Positions 1 through 9,781 of a stretch of 64,000 bases of DNA are shown piece by piece. This DNA comes from an uncultured Brevundimonas sp. (GTDB lineage Bacteria > Pseudomonadota > Alphaproteobacteria > Caulobacterales > Caulobacteraceae). Both the position numbers and the translations under genes were made by a program. The notes beneath the pieces were generated by a model. The model saw only the letters and a list, made by a program, of their open reading frames with translations. It made no database searches and was not told the DNA's origin. The stretch lies in NCBI RefSeq assembly GCF_937870815.1, contig NZ_CALMZS010000212.1, forward strand, positions 1 to 64,000, given 5' to 3'. Position 1 is the first letter of the stretch, and each line of letters starts with the position of its first letter.

Positions 1-291
1 CAGATCGACGGCATCGGCTTCGGCCTCAAGGACCCCACGGCCGCCGAGAACCAGGCGCGCCAGCTGGCGGTGCGCAACCTGCAGGCCAAGGCGGCGCTGT
101 ATTCCCAAGCCCTCGGCGTTCCGCTGGGCGGCATCCGCTCGCTGACCGAGGGCGGCGGCTACACGCCCCGGCCGCCGGTCCCGATGTACGCCCGCACTGA
201 AATGGCCATGGACGCCGGCTCGACTCCGGTGGCCGCCGGCGAACTGACGGTGCGGATCGACATCACCGGGGTGTACGATCTGGAGCGGTAG
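1..291 (+). CDS. SIMPL (DUF541) domain protein, C-terminal part (5' truncated by window edge)
   Basis: Open frame from base 1 (QIDGIGFGLKDPTAAENQARQLAVRNLQAKAALYSQALGVPLGGIRSLTEGG) resembles the C-terminus of SIMPL/DUF541 proteins. Confidence 0.75.
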   Translation, partial: QIDGIGFGLKDPTAAENQARQLAVRNLQAKAALYSQALGVPLGGIRSLTEGGGYTPRPPVPMYARTEMAMDAGSTPVAAGELTVRIDITGVYDLER

Positions 292-312
292 GTCTTCAGT
301 TGCGTCAAGCCG

Positions 313-669
313 TCAGGCCGCGCGCCTGATCTCGTTGCGGTCGTCGAGCAGCACCACGGTGGGCGACCACTGGCGGGCCTCCTCCTGCGGCAGTTGGCCA
401 TAGGTCACGACGATGACCCTGTCGTTCTTCTGCACCAGTCGGGCGGCGGCGCCGTTGACGCCGATGACGCGCGAGCCGCGCGGGGCCTCGATGGCGTAGG
501 TGGTGAAGCGCTGGCCATTGGTGATGTTCAGCACATCGACCTGCTCGTGCGGCAGGATTCCGGCGGCGTCCAGCAGGTCGGCGTCGATGGCGATCGAGCC
601 TTCGTAGTCCAGGTCGGCCTGGGTCACCGTGGCGCGGTGCAGCTTGGCCTTCATCAGGGTGACCAGCAT
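313..669 (-). CDS. panD: Aspartate 1-decarboxylase precursor
   Basis: [38 protein letters not shown]...NGAAARL; the Gly-Ser cleavage motif (YEGS) is present. Confidence 0.93.
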   Translation of the reverse strand: MLVTLMKAKLHRATVTQADLDYEGSIAIDADLLDAAGILPHEQVDVLNITNGQRFTTYAIEAPRGSRVIGVNGAAARLVQKNDRVIVVTYGQLPQEEARQWSPTVVLLDDRNEIRRAA

Positions 670-883
670 GGGAGGTGCGGTCCGGATGTGACGCGGGGCG
701 ATCGGCCCCCGCTCGCAGGCTGCTGATATAGGGGCAGGCGGGCGCGCCATCAATCATTCCTGCTGCAATGCAGCACCGGGCCGGGTTCGCGTGTTACGTG
801 ACGTTCATTTGACGGCAAACCCTGTCGCCCTATGGTCCGGATCGGCCAAAGCCCGGCCCGCGCCCCGGACCCCGACCCTCTCC

Positions 884-2665
884 ATGAAGCAATTCTTCCT
901 GACTTTGCTCGGCGTGTTCGCCGGCCTGGTGCTGTTCTTCGTCATCGTGCCGGTGGTGTTGATCACCGTGGCGGTCAGTTCGGCCTCGTCGAAGGCGCCG
1001 ACGCCCTCGAACACCGTGCTGGAGCTGGACCTGCGCGAGGGCGTGACCGACCAGCCCCCGACCAGTCCGTTGGCCCTGTTCGGCGGCCCGGGCCTGTCGA
1101 CCATGCAGATCGTCGACACCCTGGCCCAGGCCGAGGAGGACAAGCGCGTCAAGGCGCTGCTGATCCGGCTGCCGGAGGCCGGCATCACCCCCGCCGCCGC
1201 CGACGAGATCCGCCAGGCGGTGCGCCGCTTCCGCCGCTCGGGCAAGGTCGTCATCGCCCACGCCCAGGGCTTCCAGCCGGTCGGAACCGCGGTGTCCAGC
1301 TACATGATCGGGGCCTCGGCCTCGGAACTGTGGATGCAGAACACCTCCAGCTTCCAGCTGGCGGGCTTTTCGGCCGAGTCGGTCTTCCTCGGGCGGGCGC
1401 TGGAGAAATACGGCGTCAACGCCCAGTTCGAACAGCGCTACGAGTACAAGAACGCCGTCAACGAATTCACCGAGAGCGACTTCACCCCGGCCCACCGCGA
1501 GGCGATGAGCGCCTGGATGACCTCGATCTACACCTCGGCCCTGGCCAATGCCGCCCAGGACCGCAGGGTGACGCCGCAGGCCCTGCGCGCCACCATCGAG
1601 GCCGGCCCCTATTCGTCCGCCCAGGCGCTGCAGCGCCGGTTGATCGACAGGATCGGCCAGGTCGAGCAGGCCGAGGCCGAGGCCCGGCGCCGGGCCGGGC
1701 GGGGGGCCGAAATCCTCGAGTTCGGCGACTACGCCTCCTCCCGGGGCGAGCGCGCCGGGTCCGGCCGCAACGCCATCGCCATCGTCGGCGGCGAGGGGGC
1801 CATCATGACCGGGACCGGCGACAACGCCGATCCGTTCGGCGGCGGCTCGTCGATCCTGTCCGACGACCTCGCCCGGGCCCTCTACGACGCCATTGAGGAT
1901 AAATCGGTCAAGGCCATCGTGTTCCGGGTGTCGTCGCCCGGCGGCTCGCCCGACGCCTCTGAACAGATCCTGGCGGCGGTGCGCGCGGCCAAGGCCGCCG
2001 GCAAGCCGGTGGTGGTGTCGATGGGCGACTATGCGGCGTCCGGGGGCTACTGGATCAGCTCGGAGGCCGACTGGATCGTCGCCCAGCCGTCGACCCTGAC
2101 CGGCTCGATCGGGGTATTCGGCGGCAAGCTGGTGCTGGCCGAGGCGCTGGGCCGGTTCGGCGTCGACATGCGCAACCTGGCGGTCGGCGGCGATTACGCC
2201 GACGCCTTCTCGCCGTCCGAGCCGTTCGATCCCGCCGACCGGCGCGCCTTCGCGGCCTCCATCGACCGGACCTACGAGGAATTCATCGCCCGCGTCGCGC
2301 GCGGCCGCAACCTGCCGCCGGCCAGGGTGCGCGAGATCGCCCGCGGTCGCGTCTGGACCGGGGCCCAGGCGCGCTCGCTGGGCCTCGTCGACCAGCTGGG
2401 CGGCCTCGAGGAGGCCGTCGCCAAGGCCAGGCAGCTGGCCCGAATCCCCAACGACGAGTCGGTGCGCTTCAAACGCTATCCGGAGGTGAAGTCGCCGCTG
2501 GCCGCCCTGTCGGAGATGTTCGGGGTCTCGGGCGAGGCGGCGCGGGTGCTGGTCGGCGTCGGCGGGATCATCAACGATCCGCAGGCCGAGGCCGCCGTGC
2601 GACGGCTCCAGGCCGAACGGGCGCGGGCCGCCGGGGCCACGGTCCTGGCGGATCAGCCCTATTGA
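884..2665 (+). CDS. sppA: Signal peptide peptidase SppA, 67K type
   Basis: N-terminal TM (MKQFFLTLLGVFAGLVLFFVIVPVV), duplicated S49 domains, SMGDYAASGGYW and TGSIGVFGGK motifs. Confidence 0.93.
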   Translation: MKQFFLTLLGVFAGLVLFFVIVPVVLITVAVSSASSKAPTPSNTVLELDLREGVTDQPPTSPLALFGGPGLSTMQIVDTLAQAEEDKRVKALLIRLPEAGITPAAADEIRQAVRRFRRSGKVVIAHAQGFQPVGTAVSSYMIGASASELWMQNTSSFQLAGFSAESVFLGRALEKYGVNAQFEQRYEYKNAVNEFTESDFTPAHREAMSAWMTSIYTSALANAAQDRRVTPQALRATIEAGPYSSAQALQRRLIDRIGQVEQAEAEARRRAGRGAEILEFGDYASSRGERAGSGRNAIAIVGGEGAIMTGTGDNADPFGGGSSILSDDLARALYDAIEDKSVKAIVFRVSSPGGSPDASEQILAAVRAAKAAGKPVVVSMGDYAASGGYWISSEADWIVAQPSTLTGSIGVFGGKLVLAEALGRFGVDMRNLAVGGDYADAFSPSEPFDPADRRAFAASIDRTYEEFIARVARGRNLPPARVREIARGRVWTGAQARSLGLVDQLGGLEEAVAKARQLARIPNDESVRFKRYPEVKSPLAALSEMFGVSGEAARVLVGVGGIINDPQAEAAVRRLQAERARAAGATVLADQPY

Positions 2666-2775
2666 GGCGGCGGCCCGCAGACACTCGCCTGTGAAGCGGC
2701 CCCTCATTGACCGTTCATCCCTATGGACCGACATTCAGAGTTCGGCGTTGTTCGCGACGTCCCGGAGATAAAGCC

Positions 2776-3099
2776 ATGACCCAGTCCGACCGCCTGATCT
2801 TCGGCTCCGGCCCGTCCGCCCCGCGTCCCGCCAACGGGCTGGTCGCGTCGGTGATGTGGCTCGGCGGGCTGATCGCCACCCTGGCGGCCATGGCCGTAGG
2901 CGCCGTGCTGGCGGTGTTCACCGCCGCCGCGGTGACGGTGATCGCGGTCTTCGCCGGGGCGCTGGTCTTCCTCGCCGGCCTCGCCCTGCGCGCCCGGCGC
3001 ACCCTGTCCGGGCGCCGCCGGCGCGGCGACGACGTCATCGAGGCGCACAAGGTCGACGGCACCTGGGTGGCCTACGGCTGGGAGCGCCCGGGCCGCTAG
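2776..3099 (+). CDS. Small membrane protein, hypothetical
   Basis: ORF with hydrophobic segments (LIATLAAMAVGAVLAVFTAAAVTVIAVFAGALVFLAGLAL). Confidence 0.6.
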   Translation: MTQSDRLIFGSGPSAPRPANGLVASVMWLGGLIATLAAMAVGAVLAVFTAAAVTVIAVFAGALVFLAGLALRARRTLSGRRRRGDDVIEAHKVDGTWVAYGWERPGR

Positions 3100-3100
3100 G

Positions 3101-3862
3101 ATGCTGGTCGTCCGGGACGCGCCGTCGGCCAATTTCGACAGTCGCCGCGGCCCGCCCGACATGCTGGTGCTGCACTACACCGGCATGCGCACGGCCGACG
3201 AGGCGGTCGCCCGCCTGCGTGACCCTGCGGCAAAGGTGTCTGCCCACTATGTGGTCGACGAGGACGGCGCCATCCTGCGGCTGGTCGCCGAGGAGCACCG
3301 CGCCTGGCACGCCGGCCGCGGCGCCTGGCAGGGCGAGACCGACTGCAACGCCGCCTCGATCGGCATCGAGATCGTCAATCCGGGCCCCGAGTTCGGCTAC
3401 CGCGACTTCCCCGAGGCGCAGATCGACGCGGTGATCAGCCTGGTCAGCGACATCCGCACCCGCTGGACCATCCCCGACGCCCGCATCATCGGCCACTCCG
3501 ACCTGGCCCCCGAGCGCAAGCAGGATCCGGGCGAACGGTTTCCGTGGAAGCGGCTGGCGGCCGCCGGCCACGGCCTGTGGTTTGAACCGGCGCCGGAGCG
3601 GATCGCGGCGCTCGGCGCGCCGCTGGCCGTCGGCGACGGGGGGCTGGGCGTGGCGGTGCTGCGCGCCGGCCTGCACCGGCTCGGCTACGGCCTGCCGCCC
3701 GGCGGCGACTACGACGAGTCGACGAAGCTGACCGTCGCGGCCTTCCAGCGCCACTGGCGGCCGGCGCGGGTCGACGGCGTCGCCGACGGGGAGACGCGGG
3801 CGACGCTGATGGGGGTGCTCCAGCTGGCCACGGCGGAGAGCGTCACGGGGGTGCTGAGCTAG
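3101..3862 (+). CDS. N-acetylmuramoyl-L-alanine amidase (AmpD/AmiD type) with C-terminal peptidoglycan-binding domain
   Basis: MLVLHYTG, VSAHYVVDEDG, RAWHAG, SIGIEIVNPG and IIGHSDLAPERKQDPGERFPW motifs. Confidence 0.92.
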   Translation: MLVVRDAPSANFDSRRGPPDMLVLHYTGMRTADEAVARLRDPAAKVSAHYVVDEDGAILRLVAEEHRAWHAGRGAWQGETDCNAASIGIEIVNPGPEFGYRDFPEAQIDAVISLVSDIRTRWTIPDARIIGHSDLAPERKQDPGERFPWKRLAAAGHGLWFEPAPERIAALGAPLAVGDGGLGVAVLRAGLHRLGYGLPPGGDYDESTKLTVAAFQRHWRPARVDGVADGETRATLMGVLQLATAESVTGVLS

Positions 3863-3921
3863 AGCGCGCTCGGTAAGGGGAGAACATTGACGCGCGGCTC
3901 CGTCGCGCCCATCTGTCCCCG

Positions 3922-4360
3922 GTCAGACGGTCGGGCGGTCGCCCTGCTTCGCCAAGGCTACGCAGGGCTTTGCCCTGAGAAGCGGAACGCGAAGCAGGGA
4001 GGAAAGTCCGGGCTCCACGGTGAAATGGCGGCGGATAATTTCCGCCCGGGGCGACCCGAGGGATAGCGCCACAGAAAGCAAACCTCCGGCCTTGCGAGGC
4101 CGGTAAGGGTGAAAGGGTGGGGTAAGAGCCCACCGCGTGCCTGGCAACAGGGACGGCATGGCAAGCCCCGCCTGGAGCAAGACCGAATAGGGACGTCGCG
4201 CGGCGCAGGATTCGTTCCCGGGCCGCAGGGTTCACCGCCCGAGGCGTCCGGGTAGGTCGCGAGAACCGGTCAGCAATGGCCGGTCCAGAGGAATGATCGT
4301 CGCCGCCCCAAGACTTTGGTTTCGGGGGCGGAACAGAACCCGGCTTACAGGCCGTCTGAC
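3922..4360 (+). ncRNA. rnpB: RNase P RNA, bacterial type A
   Basis: gaggaaagtccgggctcc (P4/CR I region), acagaaa, and a terminal pairing of gtcagac (3922-3928) with gtctgac (4354-4360); acccggcttacaggccgtctgac 3' signature. Confidence 0.92.
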
Positions 4361-4549
4361 ATTACATTTCCTGGGGCGCTAACGCTCGCGACGCGGTCGC
4401 TCGCTGCTTGAGCGCGGTTCGTCACCTCCGGCTTGACCGAGGGGTCGCGCCGCGGCCGCTCCCTGCTTGAGGCGCCGTTCCCCCGCACGCCGCGTCGTCA
4501 ACCTTTTTGCAGCGCAACATTCATCCACAAGCCTGTCTATACTTTGGAT

Positions 4550-4564
4550 GTTCCATGTATGTTC
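4550..4564 (+). promoter_or_regulatory. Candidate LexA box (GTTC-N7-GTTC)
   Basis: gttccatgtatgttc is an exact match to the alphaproteobacterial LexA consensus, just downstream of a TATACT -10-like element (4538-4543). Confidence 0.5.
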
Positions 4565-4610
4565 CGATATGTACAGCCTTCGCGCCTACGGCCGAGGTTA
4601 ACTTCCGTCA

Positions 4611-4650
4611 ACTATTCCCATTGAGGCCCATTTCATCCCATGCTATCCCA
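4611..4650. promoter_or_regulatory. MraZ-box-like array: four 10-bp-phased TCCCA/GCCCA repeats (TGGG on the minus strand)
   Basis: actattccca|ttgaggccca|tttcatccca|tgctatccca, immediately upstream of mraZ. Confidence 0.75.
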
Positions 4651-4682
4651 TAGACCTGAGTTGGGGTTCGGCGGGCGCGGGA

Positions 4683-5219
4683 ATGCGCCCAGACGCAGAG
4701 GGGCGGATCGAAGGGTCCGAGTTGGGGCAGGGCGTGTTTCTCTCGACCTATGAGAAACAACTGGACAGCAAGCGCCGCCTGCTGATCCCGCAGGAGTTCC
4801 GCACCGCCGACAACGGCGCCGAACACGGCGTGTTCTGCTTCTTCTCGATCGAGTCCGACTGTCTCGAGGCCGGCGGCGACAAGCTGATGGCCGAATATGT
4901 CTCGATGATCGAGGAGCTGCCGTTCGGCGACGACGTGCGCACGGCCCTGGAGGAGACCTTCTACGCCGGTCAGCGGCCGCTGGCCTATGACGGCGGGGGA
5001 CGGATCACCCTGCCGGAACATCTCTGCCAGGACGCCGGGCTGGGCGAGGACGTGGTCATCGTCGGCCTCGGCTCGCGCTTCCAGGTCTGGGACCGGGCCC
5101 GCTGGAACGCGCGCCGCGACGAGCGCCGGGCCCTGGCCCGTCAGGCCGTGCGCGAGCGCGGCGAGGCCGGGCGCAAGGCGCTGCTGGCCGGGCGGCGTCC
5201 GGTCGGGGAGGGCGCATGA
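4683..5219 (+). CDS. mraZ: Division/cell wall cluster transcriptional repressor MraZ
   Basis: [24 protein letters not shown]; upstream of rsmH in the dcw order. Confidence 0.93.
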   Translation: MRPDAEGRIEGSELGQGVFLSTYEKQLDSKRRLLIPQEFRTADNGAEHGVFCFFSIESDCLEAGGDKLMAEYVSMIEELPFGDDVRTALEETFYAGQRPLAYDGGGRITLPEHLCQDAGLGEDVVIVGLGSRFQVWDRARWNARRDERRALARQAVRERGEAGRKALLAGRRPVGEGA

Positions 5220-6181
5220 CCTCGCCCCACGCTCCGGTCCTTCTGGCCGAGGTGCTCGAGGCGCTGGCCCCCCGGGCCGGCGATGTGATCATCGACGCCA
5301 CCTTCGGGGCCGGCGGCTACAGCCGCGCCATCCTCGCCACCGGAGCGACGGTCATCGCCCTCGACCGCGACCCGACGGTGCGGCCGCACGCCGACGCCGT
5401 CGCCAATGACTTCCCCGGCAAATTCCGTCTGATCCGCACGCCCTTCTCGGGTCTGGCCGAAGCCTTCGCCGACAGCGGCGAGGCGCGGCTGGACGGGGTG
5501 GTGTTCGACATCGGCGTCTCGTCGATGCAGCTGGACCAGGCCGAGCGCGGCTTCTCCTTCATGCGCGACGGTCCGCTGGACATGCGCATGTCCGCCAATT
5601 CCGATCATGGCGGCGAGACCGCCGCCGACATCGTCAACAGCTGGGATCACGGGCCGCTGGCCCATATCTTCAAGCTCTACGGCGACGAGCGGCAGTCGGG
5701 CCGGGTGGCCACCGCCATCCTGCGCCGCCGGGCCGAGCGGCCGTTCACCCGCACGCTGGACCTGGCCGAGGTGGTCGAAAAGGCGCTGGGCGGCCGCCGC
5801 GGCGCGCCGATCCATCCGGCCACACGGGTGTTTCAGGCCCTGCGCATCGCCGTCAACGACGAGCTGGGAGAGCTGCGCGCCGGGCTGGAGGCGGCCGAGG
5901 CGACCTTGTCTTCCGGGGGCCGGCTGGCCGTGGTCACCTTCCATTCGCTGGAGGACCGCATCGTCAAGGCCTTCCTGACCGAGCGGACCGGCAATGCGCC
6001 CGGCGGCTCGCGCCACGCGCCGGTCGCCGCCGATCCACGCAAGCCCAGTTTCACCCTGCGTTTCAAGGGCGCGCGCGAGGCCTGCGAGGCGGAGCGCGCC
6101 GCCAATCCGCGCGCCCGCTCGGCCCGGCTGCGCGCCGCGGTGCGCACCGACGCCCCGGCCTGGGGGAGGATCGCGGCATGA
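5216..6181 (+). CDS. rsmH: 16S rRNA (cytosine1402-N4)-methyltransferase
   Basis: [27 protein letters not shown] and [19 protein letters not shown] motifs. Confidence 0.95.
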   Translation: MTSPHAPVLLAEVLEALAPRAGDVIIDATFGAGGYSRAILATGATVIALDRDPTVRPHADAVANDFPGKFRLIRTPFSGLAEAFADSGEARLDGVVFDIGVSSMQLDQAERGFSFMRDGPLDMRMSANSDHGGETAADIVNSWDHGPLAHIFKLYGDERQSGRVATAILRRRAERPFTRTLDLAEVVEKALGGRRGAPIHPATRVFQALRIAVNDELGELRAGLEAAEATLSSGGRLAVVTFHSLEDRIVKAFLTERTGNAPGGSRHAPVAADPRKPSFTLRFKGAREACEAERAANPRARSARLRAAVRTDAPAWGRIAA

Positions 6182-6588
6182 GCGCCGCCGGAGCCCTGAA
6201 GCGGGTGTTCGACTGGAAGGTCCGCGGCGTCCGCTGGGTCGAGATCATCGGCGTGGCGCTGGTCGCCGCCATGATCTTCTCGGTCTATCTGGCCAAGGCG
6301 GCGGCGGCGAGCGAGAGCGCCCGCATCGCCAGCCTGGAGCGGCAGATCACCCAGAACGGCCAGCGCGTGCGCCTGCTGCGGGCCGAGGTCGCCCGGCTGG
6401 AGCAGCCTGGCCGTCTGGAAGCCCTGTCGCGGATGGCGGGCCTCGCGCCCGTGGATGTGCGCCGCCAGGCGACGGTGGCGCGCCTGCCCGAACTGGCCCC
6501 GATCCCCGATCCGGAACCGGTGGTCATCGTCGCGCCGACCATTCCGTCCGTCCCGATCGAGGCCGATCCCGCGGAGGTCGCGCAATGA
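6178..6588 (+). CDS. ftsL: Cell division protein FtsL-like
   Basis: Small bitopic protein with coiled coil between rsmH and ftsI; called mainly from position and topology. Confidence 0.75.
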   Translation: MSAAGALKRVFDWKVRGVRWVEIIGVALVAAMIFSVYLAKAAAASESARIASLERQITQNGQRVRLLRAEVARLEQPGRLEALSRMAGLAPVDVRRQATVARLPELAPIPDPEPVVIVAPTIPSVPIEADPAEVAQ

Positions 6589-8324
6589 GCGTGCACGACG
6601 ACGCCTGGAACCGCCCCGCCCCCGGACGCCCGGGCGGCGGCGTCTCGATGCCGTCGTGGCGGTGGCTGACCGAGATCATGTGGCGGATCGAGCATTCGTT
6701 CGGCCGCGCCCGGGCCGACGCCCGGCCCGAGGAGGACACCCGGGTCCGCATCTTCGTCATCCTGTCGCTGTTCTCGGCCGTGTTCGTCTGCCTGGCCCTC
6801 GGCGCGGCCAATGCGGCGCTGCTGGCTCCCCGGGGCGGCGTCGGCTCGGCCAGCCATCCGAACGCGGTCGCGCGGGCCGACGTCGTCGACCGCAACGGCG
6901 CCCTGCTGGCCACCAACATCGTCCACTACGGCCTCTATATCGATCCGGCCGAGGTCTGGGACCGGCGCGCCGCCGCCCTGCAGATCAGGCGGGTCCTGCC
7001 GCGGATTCCGATGCGCCGGCTGAACCGGGTGCTGTCCGGCGACCGGCGGCTGATCGTCATGCCGGGCCTGACGCCGGCCGAGAAGGCCGGCGTGCACCGC
7101 CTCGCCCTGGGCGGGGTGAGCTTCGAGCCTGAGGACCGCCGGGTCTATCCGCTGGGCGCGACGGCCGCTCATCTGCTCGGCGTCGCCGACACAGGCGGCC
7201 AAGGCATCACCGGCGCCGAACTGGCCTTCAACCGCGAGATCCGCGAGGCCGGGGCCCGCGGCGAGTCGTTCCCCCTGTCGATCGATCTGCGCGTCCAGGG
7301 CGTGCTCGAGAACGAACTGGCCCAGGCCGTCGCCGACAGCCAGGCCAAGGGCGCCGTCGGCGTCATCGCCGACGTCCAGACCGGCGAGATTCTCGGCATG
7401 GCCAGCTGGCCGACCACCGACCGGCTCAACCGCGCGACCTCGGCCCATTACGAGATGGGTTCGGTGTTCAAGACCTTCACCGTCGCCGCCGGGCTCGATA
7501 CCGGCCGGGCCGACATCAACACCCGGTTCGACGCCTCCCAGGCCTTCATGATCGGCAAGCGCCGCATCACCGACTTCCACGCCACCAACCAGGTGCTGAC
7601 GCTGGAAGAAGTCTATCTGCACTCGTCCAACATCGGCACCTCCCGCCTCGCCGTCGAGATGGGGCCGGCGACCATGCGCGACTATTTCGGCCGCTTCGGC
7701 CTGCTCGACGCCGCCCCGATCGAACTGCATGAATCCGCCCGTCCGCGCCGCCCCGGCCAGTGGGACGATTCGACCCTGGCGTCGCTGTCGTTCGGCTATG
7801 GCATCATGATCACCCCGCTGCAGATGACGGCGGCCATGGGGGCCCTGACCAACGGCGGGCGGTTCATCCCGCTGACCCTGCGCAAGGGCGGCCGGCCGGA
7901 CGTCGGGGCTCGCCAGGTGGTCAGCCCGCAGACCTCCCTGACCCTTCTGGACCTGCTGCGCCGCAACGTGGTGCGCGGCTCGGGCGGGCGGGCCGAGGCT
8001 GCGGGCCTGCGCGTCGGCGGCAAGACCGGCTCGGCCAACAAGCTGGTCAACGGCCGCTACGACCCCACCCACGCGGTCGGCACCTTCGCCGCCGTCTTCC
8101 CGGCCGACGGACCGGTCGACGCGCGGCGCTATTCGATCCTGATCCTGATCGACGAGCCCGGGACCTATCCGCGCACCGGCGGCTTCGTGGCCGCCCCGGC
8201 GGCGGGCCGCATCGCCGACCGCATCGCCCCCTTCCTCGGGGTCGAGCGCCGCGCCGACCGGTACCGCACCGCCCTCGGCGAAACAATTCCGGCGCCCGAC
8301 GACGCCGGGGAGGACGGCCGATGA
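6585..8324 (+). CDS. ftsI: Peptidoglycan D,D-transpeptidase FtsI (PBP3)
   Basis: Transpeptidase motifs (GSVFKTFT, SSN, KTGS); ATG at 6585 overlaps the ftsL stop. Confidence 0.94.
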   Translation: MSVHDDAWNRPAPGRPGGGVSMPSWRWLTEIMWRIEHSFGRARADARPEEDTRVRIFVILSLFSAVFVCLALGAANAALLAPRGGVGSASHPNAVARADVVDRNGALLATNIVHYGLYIDPAEVWDRRAAALQIRRVLPRIPMRRLNRVLSGDRRLIVMPGLTPAEKAGVHRLALGGVSFEPEDRRVYPLGATAAHLLGVADTGGQGITGAELAFNREIREAGARGESFPLSIDLRVQGVLENELAQAVADSQAKGAVGVIADVQTGEILGMASWPTTDRLNRATSAHYEMGSVFKTFTVAAGLDTGRADINTRFDASQAFMIGKRRITDFHATNQVLTLEEVYLHSSNIGTSRLAVEMGPATMRDYFGRFGLLDAAPIELHESARPRRPGQWDDSTLASLSFGYGIMITPLQMTAAMGALTNGGRFIPLTLRKGGRPDVGARQVVSPQTSLTLLDLLRRNVVRGSGGRAEAAGLRVGGKTGSANKLVNGRYDPTHAVGTFAAVFPADGPVDARRYSILILIDEPGTYPRTGGFVAAPAAGRIADRIAPFLGVERRADRYRTALGETIPAPDDAGEDGR

Positions 8325-9781
8325 GCCCCGCCTCGATCCGCCTGTCCGATCTGCTGCGCCGCGAGGTGCCGGCCGACCCCCTGATCACCGGGGTCACCGC
8401 CGACAGCCGCAAGGTTGCGCCGGGCAGCCTGTTCGTGGCCCTGCCCGGCAGTGCCGCGGACGGCCGGGCCTTCATCCCGCAGGCCCTGGCGAAGGGCGCG
8501 GCGGCGGTGCTGGCCCCGACCGACACCGACACGGCGGCGGCCCCGGTGCTGGTGACCTCGGGCGACGTGCGGCGCAGCTACGCGATCGCCGCCCGCGGCT
8601 TCTACGGCGCCCAGCCCGCGACCTGCGTCGCCATCACCGGCACCAACGGCAAGACCTCGGTGGCCGCCTTCTGCCGGCAGATCTGGGCCTCGCTCGGACT
8701 GTCCGCCGCAAGCATGGGGACGCTGGGGGTTTTGAAACAGACGGGTAACGTTAACCAGGTGTTGACCGGCCCCGGACTGACCAGCCCCGACGCCGCCGAC
8801 GCCGCCCGCCTGCTGGCCGAGCTGGCGGCCGGCGGGGTGACCCACCTGGCCCTGGAGGCCTCGTCGCACGGCATCGAACAGCGCCGGCTGGACGGGGTGT
8901 CGCTGAAGGCGGCGGCCTTCACCAACCTGACCCAGGATCATCTCGACTACCACGGCGATATGGAGGCCTATCGCGCCGCCAAGCTGCGCCTGTTCGAGAC
9001 CCTGCTGCCGCGCGGCCGGACAGCGGTGCTGAACGCCGACTCGGAGGCCTATTCCAGTTTCGCCGCCGCCTCGATCATGTCGGGCCTGGGGGTGATGGCC
9101 GTGGGCGAGCGGGGCCGCGACCTGACGCTGGTGGCCCGCCGGGCCGTGCCCGAGGGCCAGCGCCTCACCCTCGACGCGCGCGGCGCCCTGCATGAGGTGC
9201 TGCTGCCCCTGGCGGGCGCATTCCAGGCCTCCAACGCCCTCGTCGCCGCCGGCCTGTGCATCGCCGCCGGCGAGACGCCGGAGCGGGTGCTGGCCGGCCT
9301 CGAGCGGATCACCGGCGCGCAGGGGCGGCTGCAGCGCATCCCCGGCCCCGGACGCGGCGAGGTCTATGTCGACTACGCCCACACCCCCGACGGGCTGGAG
9401 ACGGTGCTGAAGGCCCTGCGCCCGCGCGCGACGGGGCGGCTGATCGTGGTCTTCGGCGCGGGCGGCGATCGCGACCGGGCCAAGCGTCCGCTGATGGGCG
9501 AGATCGCCGGGCGGCTGGCCGACGTGGCCATCGTCACCGACGACAATCCGCGCTCGGAAGACCCGGCCGCGATCCGCCGCGCGGTGCGCGAGGGCTGCCC
9601 CGACGCGCGGGAGATCGGCGACCGCCGCGCCGCCATCCGCCACGCCATCGAACAGATGCGCGACGGAGATGTGGTGATCATCGCCGGAAAAGGGCATGAG
9701 CAGGGACAGATCGTCGGCGCGGTGACCCACCCCTTCGACGACGCCGCCGAAGCCGCCGAAGCCCTGCGTATCCATGCCTGA
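8321..9781 (+). CDS. murE: UDP-N-acetylmuramoyl-L-alanyl-D-glutamate--2,6-diaminopimelate ligase
   Basis: ITGTNGKTSVAAFCRQIW, DYAHTPDGLE, DDNPRSEDP. Confidence 0.95.
   Translation: MSPASIRLSDLLRREVPADPLITGVTADSRKVAPGSLFVALPGSAADGRAFIPQALAKGAAAVLAPTDTDTAAAPVLVTSGDVRRSYAIAARGFYGAQPATCVAITGTNGKTSVAAFCRQIWASLGLSAASMGTLGVLKQTGNVNQVLTGPGLTSPDAADAARLLAELAAGGVTHLALEASSHGIEQRRLDGVSLKAAAFTNLTQDHLDYHGDMEAYRAAKLRLFETLLPRGRTAVLNADSEAYSSFAAASIMSGLGVMAVGERGRDLTLVARRAVPEGQRLTLDARGALHEVLLPLAGAFQASNALVAAGLCIAAGETPERVLAGLERITGAQGRLQRIPGPGRGEVYVDYAHTPDGLETVLKALRPRATGRLIVVFGAGGDRDRAKRPLMGEIAGRLADVAIVTDDNPRSEDPAAIRRAVREGCPDAREIGDRRAAIRHAIEQMRDGDVVIIAGKGHEQGQIVGAVTHPFDDAAEAAEALRIHA

Noticed and set aside
830-2734. 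634-aa minus-strand ORF opposite sppA
   Set aside because: Antisense shadow; low-complexity translation, and sppA is clear on the plus strand.
4433-4624. 63-aa ORF between rnpB and mraZ
   Set aside because: Overlaps the putative promoter, LexA-like and MraZ-like sites; no protein family resemblance.
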